Positions 33,539-41,232 of a DNA stretch of 64,000 nt are shown here, piece by piece. The DNA comes from Streptomyces meridianus (GTDB lineage Bacteria > Actinomycetota > Actinomycetes > Streptomycetales > Streptomycetaceae). Positions within the stretch are counted from its first letter, which is position 1. Every line of letters starts with the position of its first letter. The notes beneath the pieces are model-generated. The model ran no database searches, had not been told where the DNA came from, and saw nothing but the letters and a program-made list of their open reading frames with translations. A program made the translations under genes and the position numbers. The stretch spans positions 80,061-144,060 of the forward strand of contig NZ_JAMQGM010000039.1 of the NCBI RefSeq assembly GCF_023703325.1. The letters run 5' to 3'.

Positions 33539-33684
33539 GAGACGTCTCATCGGTCGTGGGTCGTCCATCAATTCCCACGCCTACGATGTGTCCATCACTG
33601 CTGCATCACCGTCGAGGCAGCATGGCGGACCACGTCAAGCTGTCCCGATTCCCACCATCCGGCGGGGCGTCCGGGAGGCGATCC

Positions 33685-33918
33685 GTGAAACGGCGGCTTA
33701 CCCAGTTCGGTGTCACCCTTCTGGGCATCGAGGCGTGGGCAGCCCTTCGCGACACGACATCGCTTCTCTCGCTGGCGATCGGCTGTCTCTGCGTCGCGAT
33801 ACTCGCTTGTTACTTCTTTTTCCGGGTCTGGCGAGAGATCCAGGCCGTCAAGGAAGGCAACAGGCAGGCCCGGGAGCGTCGGGAAGCGCGTAGGCGTCGG
33901 CGACACGTAGGTGAGTAG
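33685..33918 (+). CDS. Small membrane protein of unknown function
   Basis: A 77-residue protein with a hydrophobic segment at about residues 24-45 (TTSLLSLAIGCLCVAILACYFFF) and a long, highly basic C-terminal helix (VWREIQAVKEGNRQARERREARRRRR). The GTG at 33685 has an ideal GGGAGG exactly 6 nt upstream. Two upstream in-frame ATGs (33556, 33622) lack such a site. A TACGAT -10-like box lies at 33577. No function is known; the Arg-rich tail could contact nucleic acid or acidic lipids, which is speculation. Confidence 0.6.
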   Translation: MKRRLTQFGVTLLGIEAWAALRDTTSLLSLAIGCLCVAILACYFFFRVWREIQAVKEGNRQARERREARRRRRHVGE

Positions 33919-33921
33919 CCG

Positions 33922-33942
33922 ACCGCCCTCTTGGCCGGCGGT
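33922..33942. terminator. Weak hairpin between convergent genes
   Basis: ACCGCC (33922-33927) / GGCGGT (33937-33942) with a 9-nt loop, just after the small membrane protein stop and in the gap to the converging GNAT gene. The remaining bases up to 34123 show nothing else. Confidence 0.35.
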
Positions 33943-34123
33943 GGCAGGGCAGCCGTGCCCGATCCGTGCTCGACGGGTCGGTGAAGCACGGTCAACAGCG
34001 GGCACCGGGACGCACCCGAGACGCGCCAGGTCACCTGTTCGTCGCTGGTTCGACCCGGAGGACTACGAGGCCCGGTAGGCGGTCGAGTGCGGCATCAATC
34101 GCCTCAAGAGAGGCGATCGGTGG

Positions 34124-34723
34124 TCACCAGGCAGGCCGGACCCGTGGTCCGCTACGGGACCACCGTTCTCGTTGCCGTCGTCGACGAGTGGTTGTGACGT
34201 ACTGTTCCGACGACAACTCGAACACCCGTACTCGCCGACCGCAGGTGGGATTGACGGTCTCTTGGACCGGATGCATCCCCAGTTTGGCAGTGATCCGCTC
34301 GGAGGCGTCGTTCCCCACTTGAATGATGCTGACGATCCGCTCCAGCCCTCGCTCTTCGAACCCGAACCGTACAGCGGCCGCAGCGGCCTCGGTGGCCAAG
34401 CCCTGCCCCCAGTGGGAACGTCCCAGCCGCCAGCCGACTTCAACCGCCGGCAGCACCTCCGGCAAGTAGTCGGGCACCGAAAGGCCGGTGAATCCGGCCA
34501 GTTCGCCGGTGGACCGGATCTCCACGGCGAACAGGCCGAAGCCCTGTGACTCCCACTCGCTCTCCCATGCCTGGACCCCGCCACGAGTCTGCTGTTCGTC
34601 ACGGATGTTGCCGTCACGGATCCACCGCATGACCTCGGGGTCGGCATTGACGGCAGCCATGGGCGCAACGTCCTCCTCGCGCCAGCGACGCAGGATCGAA
34701 CGGGGAGTCTCAAGCGGAACCAT
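34124..34723 (-). CDS. GNAT family N-acetyltransferase (RimJ/RimL-like)
   Basis: A 199-residue acetyltransferase. It opens VPLETPRSILRRWREEDVAPM, the typical start of the Acetyltransf_3 (RimJ/RimL) group. EVGWRLGRSHWGQGLATEAAAAAVRFGF holds the acetyl-CoA pyrophosphate loop (motif A, R/Q-x-x-G-x-G/A), and RIVSIIQVGNDASERITAKLGM is motif B. It would acetylate an amine, either a protein N terminus or a small molecule. ATG 34723 is chosen by family length; a CAGAAT box 6 nt upstream suggests a near-leaderless message. The last about 25 residues (TTRRRRQRERW...) are an unusual basic tail. Confidence 0.83.
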   Translation of the reverse strand: MVPLETPRSILRRWREEDVAPMAAVNADPEVMRWIRDGNIRDEQQTRGGVQAWESEWESQGFGLFAVEIRSTGELAGFTGLSVPDYLPEVLPAVEVGWRLGRSHWGQGLATEAAAAAVRFGFEERGLERIVSIIQVGNDASERITAKLGMHPVQETVNPTCGRRVRVFELSSEQYVTTTRRRRQRERWSRSGPRVRPAW

Positions 34724-35072
34724 CCGATCATTCTGGATCAGGAATGGGCGCGCCGCCATCCTCACCAGACACGTTCGATACCCGCCCGAGTCCTCTTGTC
34801 GCTGATTCCAACGGAACCTGCTCCTGCACGGGACCGACCCTGCCGGTTGCCGTGGCGCAGGGACAACTTCTCGCGGGCCGCCGGCCCGGAACACACCAGG
34901 GCTCACCTGTTCCAGCTCGTCACCCGTCACCGCGATGTGAACTTCACCGTCCGCGAGGGGGACCCCGGCCAGGGCAGGCCACCGGCCGAACCCGCTTCAC
35001 CGGCCCCGGGACAGCGGCCACGGGCCCGAAAATGGGTTGCCCGGACCGTCGCGACGTTCGCAGGATCTGTTC

Positions 35073-35177
35073 ATGAATGCGACCCTCGCCTCTCTGCCGT
35101 CGACTTCCGCCGTCCGATCGGTGCGCGTCCAGCAGCAGCCCGGCCGACTGCGAAGGCCGATGCTCCCGCACTCGTGA
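35073..35177 (+). CDS. Possible 34-residue leader peptide before the LysE gene
   Basis: ATG at 35073, preceded by GCAGGA at 8 nt, opens a 34-codon frame (MNATLASLPSTSAVRSVRVQ...) that stops at a TGA overlapping the GTG start of the LysE gene (GTGA at 35174-35177). This layout fits a translated leader coupled to the transporter. It is too short for the usual gene calls and its codon use is not decisive. Confidence 0.35.
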   Translation: MNATLASLPSTSAVRSVRVQQQPGRLRRPMLPHS

Positions 35178-35806
35178 TTGCCGCGCTGGTCGCGGGCCTC
35201 CTCGCCGGCTACGGCATCGCCATGCCCGTGGGGGCGGTGGCAACACATCTGGTCGCTCTGACGGCCCGGACTTCTTTGAAGATCGGGGCTTGTGCCGCGC
35301 TGGGTGTCGCAACCGCCGACGGTCTCTACGCGTTGATCGCCGCGCTTGGGGGCTCCGCGCTCATCCCCGCCGTCGAACCGATCGTGATTCCCCTGCGGTG
35401 GGTCTCGGCCCTGGTGCTCATCGCACTGGCTGCCCACAGCAGTGCCACGGCAGTCAGCCGGTACCGCACTCGGCAGGCGGCGACCCGGACCGACGAGGTT
35501 CCCCTCCATCCCGCACGGGCCTATGCGGGACTGCTGGGAATCACGATGATGAACCCCCTGACCGTGGTCTACTTCACAGCACTTGTGATCGGCGGTCAGG
35601 GCACCGCGGCTCCGGGCCGGTCGGAGCAGGCCGTGTTCGTCCTCGCGGCCTTCGCGGCGTCCGCGAGTTGGCAACTGCTGCTCGCCGGTGGGGGAGCGCT
35701 CCTCGGCCGAACTCTGACCGGCAATCGGGGCCGGCTCATCACTGCCATGGCTTCCAGCGCGCTGATCGCCGGGCTCGCCGTCCACCTGCTCACCTCGGCG
35801 CCATGA
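35174..35806 (+). CDS. LysE family amino acid exporter
   Basis: A 210-residue, six-segment permease. The family start VAGLLAGYGIAMPVGAVATHL (G-x-x-x-P-G-P type) and ARTSLKIGACAALGVATADGLYAL are seen, then the second repeat LLGITMMNPLTVVYFTALV with its N-P. It would export amino acids or similar metabolites. I place the start at GTG 35174 because the LysE homology begins there, though no Shine-Dalgarno precedes it directly; coupling to the 34-codon frame overlapping it (GTGA) would explain this. The longer in-frame reading to 34796 gives unconvincing Pro/Arg-rich sequence. The gap 34724-35072 shows no other gene. Confidence 0.78.
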   Translation: MIAALVAGLLAGYGIAMPVGAVATHLVALTARTSLKIGACAALGVATADGLYALIAALGGSALIPAVEPIVIPLRWVSALVLIALAAHSSATAVSRYRTRQAATRTDEVPLHPARAYAGLLGITMMNPLTVVYFTALVIGGQGTAAPGRSEQAVFVLAAFAASASWQLLLAGGGALLGRTLTGNRGRLITAMASSALIAGLAVHLLTSAP

Positions 35807-35952
35807 CGAGGTCCCGGTCCGACAACTGCGGCTGGCGCCGCAGGGCTGTGACGCGAGCCGGGCGTGGGTCGCTCTCCCGGGGGCACTCCGCCGGCCTCAC
35901 GTGAGTTCGGTCAACGGCCCGGAGGCCCTCCGGCAGAAACGCGGACCGGCAG

Positions 35953-36192
35953 GTGAAGCACTGGAGGGCCGGTGTCGTCGTGCCAAAGCTGCCGACCGGG
36001 GAGTACCGGCGGCTCCCGCTCGCGTTCGGCGACGTTCACGTCGACCGGAACGACCGGAGTGCGTTCCGGCAGGTGCTGCAGTTCGGCGTTCGGAACCTGT
36101 GCGAAGCCGAGTTGGAGTGGCTCGTGGTGAACACGTTCGAGCACCGGCCCGGAACGGTCACGCTTCCCCCGGAGCGCGCGCGACCGACCTGA
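35953..36192 (+). CDS. Small hypothetical protein (79 aa)
   Basis: GTG at 35953 opens a frame with near-perfect Streptomyces third-position G/C usage. The product, MKHWRAGVVVPKLPTGEYRR..., has no known motif; it contains EYRRLPLAFGDVHVDRND and EAELEWLVVNTFEH. There is no clear ribosome site and the in-frame stop upstream (35902) leaves no longer version. It could be a real small gene or the remnant of a larger one. The rest of the 35807-36299 gap shows nothing else. Confidence 0.4.
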   Translation: MKHWRAGVVVPKLPTGEYRRLPLAFGDVHVDRNDRSAFRQVLQFGVRNLCEAELEWLVVNTFEHRPGTVTLPPERARPT

Positions 36193-36299
36193 CCCGGGTC
36201 TGTCGGCGCCTGCTCGGAGAGAACCGCCGGAGGCGCACCACCGCCGGCGGGCTCGCCCGTGCCGTCGGCGTGCACCCCTCGGGCGACGCCGGCCCGGCG

Positions 36300-37502
36300 T
36301 CAGCCGGGGGAGGCCGTGCGGAACCGGCGGAAGAACGTCCGGATGTCGTCGACCAGCAGGTCGGGCTCCTCCATCGCGGCGAAGTGACCGCCCCGGTCGA
36401 ACTCCGACCATTGGACGATGTTGTTCGTCCGGTCCGCGATGTGCCGCAGCGGAATGAAGTTCTCCTGCGGGAACGCGGCCAGCGCGGTCGGCGTCGTCGA
36501 CGGCTCCGGGGGTGCACCCCAGTAGTCCGCGTGGGCGCGCTCGTAGTAGATGCGCGCGGACGATCCCGCAGTTCCGGTCAGCCAGTACAGCATCACGTTC
36601 GTGAGCAGCTGGTCGCGGTCGACGGCGTCCTCCGGCCGGTCCTGCGAGTCCGTCCACTCCATGAACTTCTCAGCGATCCAGGCCAGTTGCCCCACCGGGG
36701 AGTCGGTGAGGGCGTAGGCGAGGGTCTGCGGACGGGTGGACTGGATGTCCGCGTAGCCCTGGCGATCCCGGTTCCACTCCCGGGTCCGTTCCCAGGAGGC
36801 CAGCGTGCGCGCACGTTCGGCCGAGTCGAGTCCGGCCAGTGTCTCCGCGGTCGGTTCCGTGACGGCAGCGGTCCCGGGGATCAGGTTCAGATGGACGCCG
36901 ACGACCCGATCGGGACGGATGCGGCCGAGCTCGCGGGAGACGGCCGAGCCCCAGTCGCCGCCCTGTGCGCCGTACCGCCGGTAGCCGAGGCGCTCCATCA
37001 GCTCCGCGAACGCGGCGGCGATCCGCCGGTACTCCCAGCCGGTCTCCCGGGTCGGCCCGGAGAAGCCGAATCCGGGAATGCTCGGTATCACCAGGTGAAA
37101 GGCGTCGGAGGGGTCCGCTCCGTGGGTGCGCGGGTCGGTCAGCGGGCCGGTGATCCCGGTGAACTCCACGATGGAGCCAGGCCAGCCGTGCGTGATGATC
37201 AACGGGACCGCGTCGGGTTCCGGTGAACGGACGTGGGCGAAGTGGATCTTTGCTCCGTCGACGGTGGTGGTGGACTGCGGCCACCGGTTCAGCCGGGCCT
37301 CGGCGGCGCGCCAGTCGTACCCGTGACGCCAGTAGCGGACGAGTTCCTGCAGGTAGTCGCGCGGGATCCCGTACGCCCAGCCGACACCGGGCAGTTGATC
37401 CGGCCACCGGGTGCGGTCCAGGCGCTGGTTCAGGTCCTCCAGCTCGCTGTCGGGGACGGCGATGCGGAAGGGGTGGATGCCGTCGTCGGCCGGAGTGGTC
37501 AT
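36300..37502 (-). CDS. Epoxide hydrolase family protein (EHN + alpha/beta hydrolase)
   Basis: A 400-residue enzyme. Residues about 8-115 are the N-terminal epoxide hydrolase domain (IHPFRIAVPDSELEDLNQRLDRTRWPDQLPGVGWAYG). The hydrolase core follows: ITHGWPGSIVEF (H-G-W-P oxyanion motif), IPSIPGFGFSGP, the nucleophile elbow AQGGDWGSAV with Asp, and RGGHFAAMEEPDLL with the catalytic His. It hydrates epoxides to diols and resembles microsomal and juvenile-hormone-type hydrolases. ATG 37502 fits a TAGCAT box 7 nt upstream; ATG 37511 is the alternative. The natural substrate is unknown. Confidence 0.9.
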   Translation of the reverse strand: MTTPADDGIHPFRIAVPDSELEDLNQRLDRTRWPDQLPGVGWAYGIPRDYLQELVRYWRHGYDWRAAEARLNRWPQSTTTVDGAKIHFAHVRSPEPDAVPLIITHGWPGSIVEFTGITGPLTDPRTHGADPSDAFHLVIPSIPGFGFSGPTRETGWEYRRIAAAFAELMERLGYRRYGAQGGDWGSAVSRELGRIRPDRVVGVHLNLIPGTAAVTEPTAETLAGLDSAERARTLASWERTREWNRDRQGYADIQSTRPQTLAYALTDSPVGQLAWIAEKFMEWTDSQDRPEDAVDRDQLLTNVMLYWLTGTAGSSARIYYERAHADYWGAPPEPSTTPTALAAFPQENFIPLRHIADRTNNIVQWSEFDRGGHFAAMEEPDLLVDDIRTFFRRFRTASPG

Positions 37503-37509
37503 GGGGCGC

Positions 37510-37515
37510 ATGCTA
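37510..37515 (-). promoter_or_regulatory. -10 box TAGCAT for a leaderless start
   Basis: On the minus strand TAGCAT is followed by exactly 7 nt (GCGCCCC) and the ATG at 37502, with no ribosome site. Confidence 0.5.
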
Positions 37516-37854
37516 GGCGGCGCCCGGCCGGGACGGGAGCGCACGCCATGACGGAGGACGCGGGGAGGCGGGGGAAGGCGTCCCGCCAGGTGTGCGGTGG
37601 CACGATGCGGAGGATCCGCAGGCAGCGAGGCGGCCCGACTCGCCGTGGCCACCGCTCGGTTCGGCTCCGGACGAGGTCTGATGCGCCCCCGGCTGCCGGG
37701 ACTTGCCGGCGGGCCCGCAGAGCGGCGGAGGCGGACGGCGTCCGGTCCGGGGGCCACCGCACCAACTGCGAGCGACGAAGCGGAATGTCCCGCGGACCCG
37801 GCGGGGTGATGCGTTCGCAAGGTTGCTCGACAGCCCCAAACAATGATTGCATCA

Positions 37855-37866
37855 CGCGTCGACGCG
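37855..37866. promoter_or_regulatory. Palindrome upstream of the sulfur-transport cassette
   Basis: The 504-base gap 37503-38006 carries no supported gene. It contains a locally AT-rich stretch (CCAAACAATGATTGCATCA) directly before a perfect 12-bp palindrome, CGCGTCGACGCG, about 140 nt upstream of the four-cysteine gene. It could be an operator for the cassette. Confidence 0.3.
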
Positions 37867-38006
37867 GTGTCGGCAGTCGTGCCGCGCCGCCCTGCCCGCA
37901 ATCCCCGGTGCCTTGCGATCGTCGACCGGGCACTGCAAGGACAGGAACCGAGAACGGTGACCGCCCACCCCGGACGGTCGGTGCGCGCCGCTCAGAAGGG
38001 AGCAAC

Positions 38007-38510
38007 GTGGGTTGCTCACACGCTGCAGCATGTCCGCTCTTCCCCTTGCTCAAATCGAGCCTGCAGGGGTGGCGCGACCACTACTGCGACAGCCAGGACA
38101 GGTGGCTCGAGTGCGCGCGCTACCAGATGTCGCTCACCGGCGAGCGTGTGCCGATCAGTCTGCTGCCCAACGGGCACCAGGCACTGCACCTCGCGTCCCA
38201 GGCCAACTGGTCCGGTACGGTCGCGGAGGCGCAGGCACCGCGGCGGGCGCCCCGGCAGGAAGCCGCACAGGAAGCCCTTTCGGATTTCCGCCGGGAGTTC
38301 CGTGAGGAACCGCCGATGTCCGATCCGCGGTCGCGGGACACCGTGCACCGGTTCGAACCGGCCCTCCCGCCGGTCACGCCGCGGCACCGTCAGCCGTCGC
38401 AGCAAACCCAGTCCCCCCAGCCACAGGACCGCCCCGCCGGCCACTCGCGCCGAGCGGCGAAGCGCGGCCTGTGGGCCCGGCTCGTCGATTGGATGACAAG
38501 CCCCTCATGA
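38007..38510 (+). CDS. Four-cysteine metal-binding-like protein, first gene of a YeeE cassette
   Basis: A 167-residue protein whose first 40 residues carry C3, C9, C27 and C36 in the frame C-x5-CPLFPLL-x11-DHYC-x8-CARYQ. That arrangement, with C-P-x-F and C-A-R-Y, resembles small Fe-S or zinc-binding domains known from various bacterial proteins. Residues 41-70 are a short conserved tail of it (VPISLLPNGHQAL); the rest is Gln/Pro/Arg-rich and probably disordered, ending in an amphipathic RGLWARLVDWM. The GTG at 38007 has AAGGGAG 4 nt upstream. Its TGA overlaps the ATG of the next gene (ATGA), so it is translationally coupled to the YeeE-type transporter. A sensor or electron/sulfur carrier role is inference. 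Confidence 0.7.
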   Translation: MGCSHAAACPLFPLLKSSLQGWRDHYCDSQDRWLECARYQMSLTGERVPISLLPNGHQALHLASQANWSGTVAEAQAPRRAPRQEAAQEALSDFRREFREEPPMSDPRSRDTVHRFEPALPPVTPRHRQPSQQTQSPQPQDRPAGHSRRAAKRGLWARLVDWMTSPS

Positions 38511-39163
38511 GTACTTACTGGCCCTGGTGGGCGGGCGCCCTCGGGCTCGCCCTGGTGACCGTCCTCCACACCGTTGTCACCGGTCGCTCGCTGGGCATCT
38601 CGTCGGCGTGGGACCGCGTCCTGCACTGGCGCCGTGAACGCCGGATCGAGCGGCTGGAAGAGGAGTTCACCGACGAGAAGGCGCTCGCCGACGCCCTCGC
38701 CGCGGCCACCGCCGAGCACTTCGGGACCGTGCCCGCAGCGCCGGCCGCCGCGTACGCCCCGCAGGGGGAGACCGGGCCTGCGCCATGGGACGAGGAGCCG
38801 GCCCCGCCTGCCGCAGCTTCGGCCGCCAACCAGCGGCCGGCCCCGTTGTTCACCCAGGCCGCCCTGCTGGTGTCGGTCTTCGTCGGCGGACTGATCGCCG
38901 CGGTCACCTCCGGACGATTCGATCTCCGTCTCGACATGGGCCCCGGGTTCCGGGACATGGTCACGGCCGACCCCTGGATCATGACCGCTGTGCTGTTCGC
39001 CGGAGGCGTGCTGGTCGGCTTCGGCACACGCCTGGCGGGCGGGTGCAGCTCCGGCCACGGCCTGAGCGGCTGCGGCCGTCTGCGCCCGGTCAGCATCGTC
39101 GCGACCGCCGTGTTCTTCGGTACCGCCTCCGCGGTGTCGTTCCTCCTGTGGAAGGTGATCTGA
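38507..39163 (+). CDS. YeeE/YedE family thiosulfate/sulfur transporter, first half
   Basis: A 218-residue membrane protein with the sulf_transp motif VGFGTRLAGGCSSGHGLSGCGRLR at about residues 166-189, including the conserved Cys of G-G-C-x-S-G-H. In E. coli YeeE (TsuA) this region conducts thiosulfate inward. One segment precedes a long hydrophilic Ala/Pro-rich loop (about residues 40-115) not present in the usual family members; three further segments follow. The ATG overlaps the preceding TGA and its own TGA overlaps the next ATG (TGATG), so all three genes form one tightly coupled operon. Confidence 0.85.
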   Translation: MSTYWPWWAGALGLALVTVLHTVVTGRSLGISSAWDRVLHWRRERRIERLEEEFTDEKALADALAAATAEHFGTVPAAPAAAYAPQGETGPAPWDEEPAPPAAASAANQRPAPLFTQAALLVSVFVGGLIAAVTSGRFDLRLDMGPGFRDMVTADPWIMTAVLFAGGVLVGFGTRLAGGCSSGHGLSGCGRLRPVSIVATAVFFGTASAVSFLLWKVI

Positions 39164-39579
39164 TGCGCACGCGCGGCGCAGTGCTACTGGGCAACGTCCT
39201 CGCCGGACTGGCACTCGGCTTCGTCGTCACCAACATCGGCTTCGGTGACTACACCGAGCTCAACCGCATGTTCACCTTCCAGGACCTGCGCATGTTCCTC
39301 GCCTTCGCCGGGGCGGTCGCGATCATCGTGTGCGTCTTCGCCCTGCTGCGGGTCCGCCGCACGCCGGGCCGCATCCACGCCGGTGTGGTCCCCGGCGCGG
39401 TGCTGTTCGGCACCGGCTGGGCGGTCTCCGGCGGGTGCCCGGCCATCCCGATCATCCAGGTCGCCAGCGGCTATCTGCCGGCGGTGATCACCATCGTCGG
39501 CGTCGTCGTCGGAATGCGGCTGTGCCGCTGGGCCAACGGCCGGTACTTCCACCTCGACAGGGGGTCCTGCGGGCTCTGA
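39163..39579 (+). CDS. YeeE/YedE family protein (DUF6691-type), second half
   Basis: A 138-residue protein with four membrane segments. It carries the second copy of the sulfur-transport motif, LFGTGWAVSGGCPAIPIIQVASG, with the conserved Cys. With the previous gene it forms the two halves that in TsuA are one chain. Start ATG 39163 sits in TGATG with the previous stop. It ends with a short cytoplasmic tail. The pair would take up thiosulfate, or move sulfide or persulfide equivalents, across the plasma membrane. Confidence 0.88.
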   Translation: MRTRGAVLLGNVLAGLALGFVVTNIGFGDYTELNRMFTFQDLRMFLAFAGAVAIIVCVFALLRVRRTPGRIHAGVVPGAVLFGTGWAVSGGCPAIPIIQVASGYLPAVITIVGVVVGMRLCRWANGRYFHLDRGSCGL

Positions 39580-39737
39580 CCCGGCGCTCCGCCAGGATCT
39601 GCACGGCTTCGGGCCGACGGTGACGAACCGTCGGCCCGGAGGTGTTTTCGGCGGGTGGTGGAGGCCCGGCCGGTTCCCCCGCTCTCCGGGTGCGCCGCGG
39701 CTCCCGCCCCGGCAGGGGACCGTGGCAGGGTTGCCGT

Positions 39738-40160
39738 GTGAACGCAGCAGATCGGCCCCTGGTCATCGTGGACGCGGCCAACACGGTGGGCTCCGTCCCG
39801 GACGGCTGGTGGCGCGACCGCCACGGCGCGACGGAACGCCTGCGGGACCGGCTGGCCCGGTTCGCCCGGGAGGGGCTGCCCCGGGGGCGGGACGTCCCCG
39901 AGTGGGCTGCCTCCGGTGACGCGCCGCCGGAGATCGTGCTGGTCGTCGAGGGGGCGGCGAAGCACGTGCCGTCCGTCCCGGGCGTCCGGGCGGATCCCGC
40001 AGGCGGGAGCGGCGACGACCGGATCGTGGAGCTGGTGCGGGAGCTCTCCGGTCGGCCGTGCCTGGTGGTCACCGCCGACCGGGAGCTGAGGCGGCGGGTG
40101 GCCGGACACGGGGCGGTGTGCGTGGGACCGCGTGCGGTTCGCCCCGCCCCCGGGGCATAG
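39738..40160 (+). CDS. NYN/PIN-like domain protein (YacP-like, often annotated NTP pyrophosphohydrolase)
   Basis: A 140-residue soluble protein. LVIVDAANTVGSVPDGWW near the N terminus and CLVVTADRELRRRVAGHGA near the C terminus give the Asp residues of the NYN/PIN nuclease fold (D-x-x-N and T-x-D). The middle carries EIVLVVEGAAKHVP and GDDRIVELV. Databases often call such Streptomyces proteins NTP pyrophosphohydrolases; the visible motifs fit an RNase-type fold better. The GTG at 39738 has only a CAGGGT box 6 nt upstream. The true activity is unknown. Confidence 0.72.
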   Translation: MNAADRPLVIVDAANTVGSVPDGWWRDRHGATERLRDRLARFAREGLPRGRDVPEWAASGDAPPEIVLVVEGAAKHVPSVPGVRADPAGGSGDDRIVELVRELSGRPCLVVTADRELRRRVAGHGAVCVGPRAVRPAPGA

Positions 40161-40302
40161 CGTCCCGGACGGGGCGTCCGGCCGCGATGTCGGGTTCGCC
40201 CACGCCCTGTTGCGCTGCGGCAGCCACGCGTTCCCGGACGGCGCCGGGTGAACCCGGTCGCGACGCCCCGGCCGTGCCACGGAGCACCTCCCGGATGGTG
40301 CC

Positions 40303-41151
40303 TCAGCTCATGAGCCGGTCCAGGAACCGCGCGGTGGCCGCCACGAAGCGGTCGGCGTCGTCGAGCCACGGGTAGTGCCCGGAACCCGGCAGGACGACGA
40401 ACTCCGCGTCGGGGAACAGTGCCGCGAACTCCTCCATCGGGCGCGGGGGCGTCGCCAGGTCGAGGTCCCCGGCGAGCAGCAGCACCGGCTGTCCGAAGGC
40501 GGCGAGTGCCCTGCGGGTGGCGTCGGGGTCGAAGGCGCCGTCGTTGTACACGGCCGCCGCCTCCGTGTTGGTCTGCTCGTCCTCCGACGCCTGGAGGGAC
40601 TGCGCCGCCTCGTCCCAACGGCCGTGCAGGAACGGCGTGATCGCACGCCAGGAGCCGTCCGTGCCGCTGCCCGCGACGATCTCCTCCAGGACGGTGAAGG
40701 CGGTCGGGAACCACGGCTCCTCCCGACGCGGCCGAGCCGCCCCGAGCCGGTCCTCGTCGGTGACCGCAATCCCGACGGCGTTGACGCTGGGCGTGATCAG
40801 GGCGAGCCTGCCGATCCGTTCCGGGTGGCGGCCCGCGTACAGCGCCGCCAGGCTCGCGCCGGCGGAGTGTGCGAGCAGGTCCATCCGATCGAGGCCGAGG
40901 TGCTCGCGCAGCGCCTCGAGGTCGCCGACGAGCCGGTCGCAGCGGTAGGAGCCGGGATCCGCGGGTACTGCCGACCGGCCGGTGCCGCGGAGGTCCAGCC
41001 TGATCAACTGCCGGTGTGCGGACAGGCCGCCGAGGTCGCCGAGGTAGGCGGAGTCCCGCATCGGGCCGCCTGGCAGACAGACGACGGGTGCGCCGTCCCC
41101 GGAGACGTGGTAGGCGAGTTCGGTTCCATCGGGTGCGGTGAAGGTGGGCAT
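40303..41151 (-). CDS. Alpha/beta hydrolase (prolyl iminopeptidase-like)
   Basis: A 282-residue hydrolase. Features are VVCLPGGPMRDSAYLGDLGGL (oxyanion H/P-G-G-P of the proline iminopeptidase branch), IRLDLRGTGRS, the nucleophile elbow LLAHSAGASLAAL with Ser, VLLLAGDLDLATPP with Asp, and PGSGHYPWLDD with His. It could cleave N-terminal proline or small esters; the substrate is not certain. ATG 41151. A CAGGGT sequence 8 nt upstream stands in place of a ribosome site. It overlaps no neighbour and converges with the NYN gene. Confidence 0.85.
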   Translation of the reverse strand: MPTFTAPDGTELAYHVSGDGAPVVCLPGGPMRDSAYLGDLGGLSAHRQLIRLDLRGTGRSAVPADPGSYRCDRLVGDLEALREHLGLDRMDLLAHSAGASLAALYAGRHPERIGRLALITPSVNAVGIAVTDEDRLGAARPRREEPWFPTAFTVLEEIVAGSGTDGSWRAITPFLHGRWDEAAQSLQASEDEQTNTEAAAVYNDGAFDPDATRRALAAFGQPVLLLAGDLDLATPPRPMEEFAALFPDAEFVVLPGSGHYPWLDDADRFVAATARFLDRLMS

Positions 41152-41232
41152 GGGGCACGACCCTGTCAGCGGGGCCCGGCCCGGATCAACCGCGTGGCCC
41201 GCGGCGCACGGCGGATGCCGCACGGGCCGGAC

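Noticed and set aside
34020..34078. tRNA-like GGTTCGA segment
   Set aside because: No acceptor stem, anticodon arm or D-loop can be drawn around it.
34796..35173. N-terminal extension of the LysE frame
   Set aside because: Pro/Arg-rich sequence without helix or motif. LysE homology starts at the GTG at 35174 and a separate small frame occupies the region.
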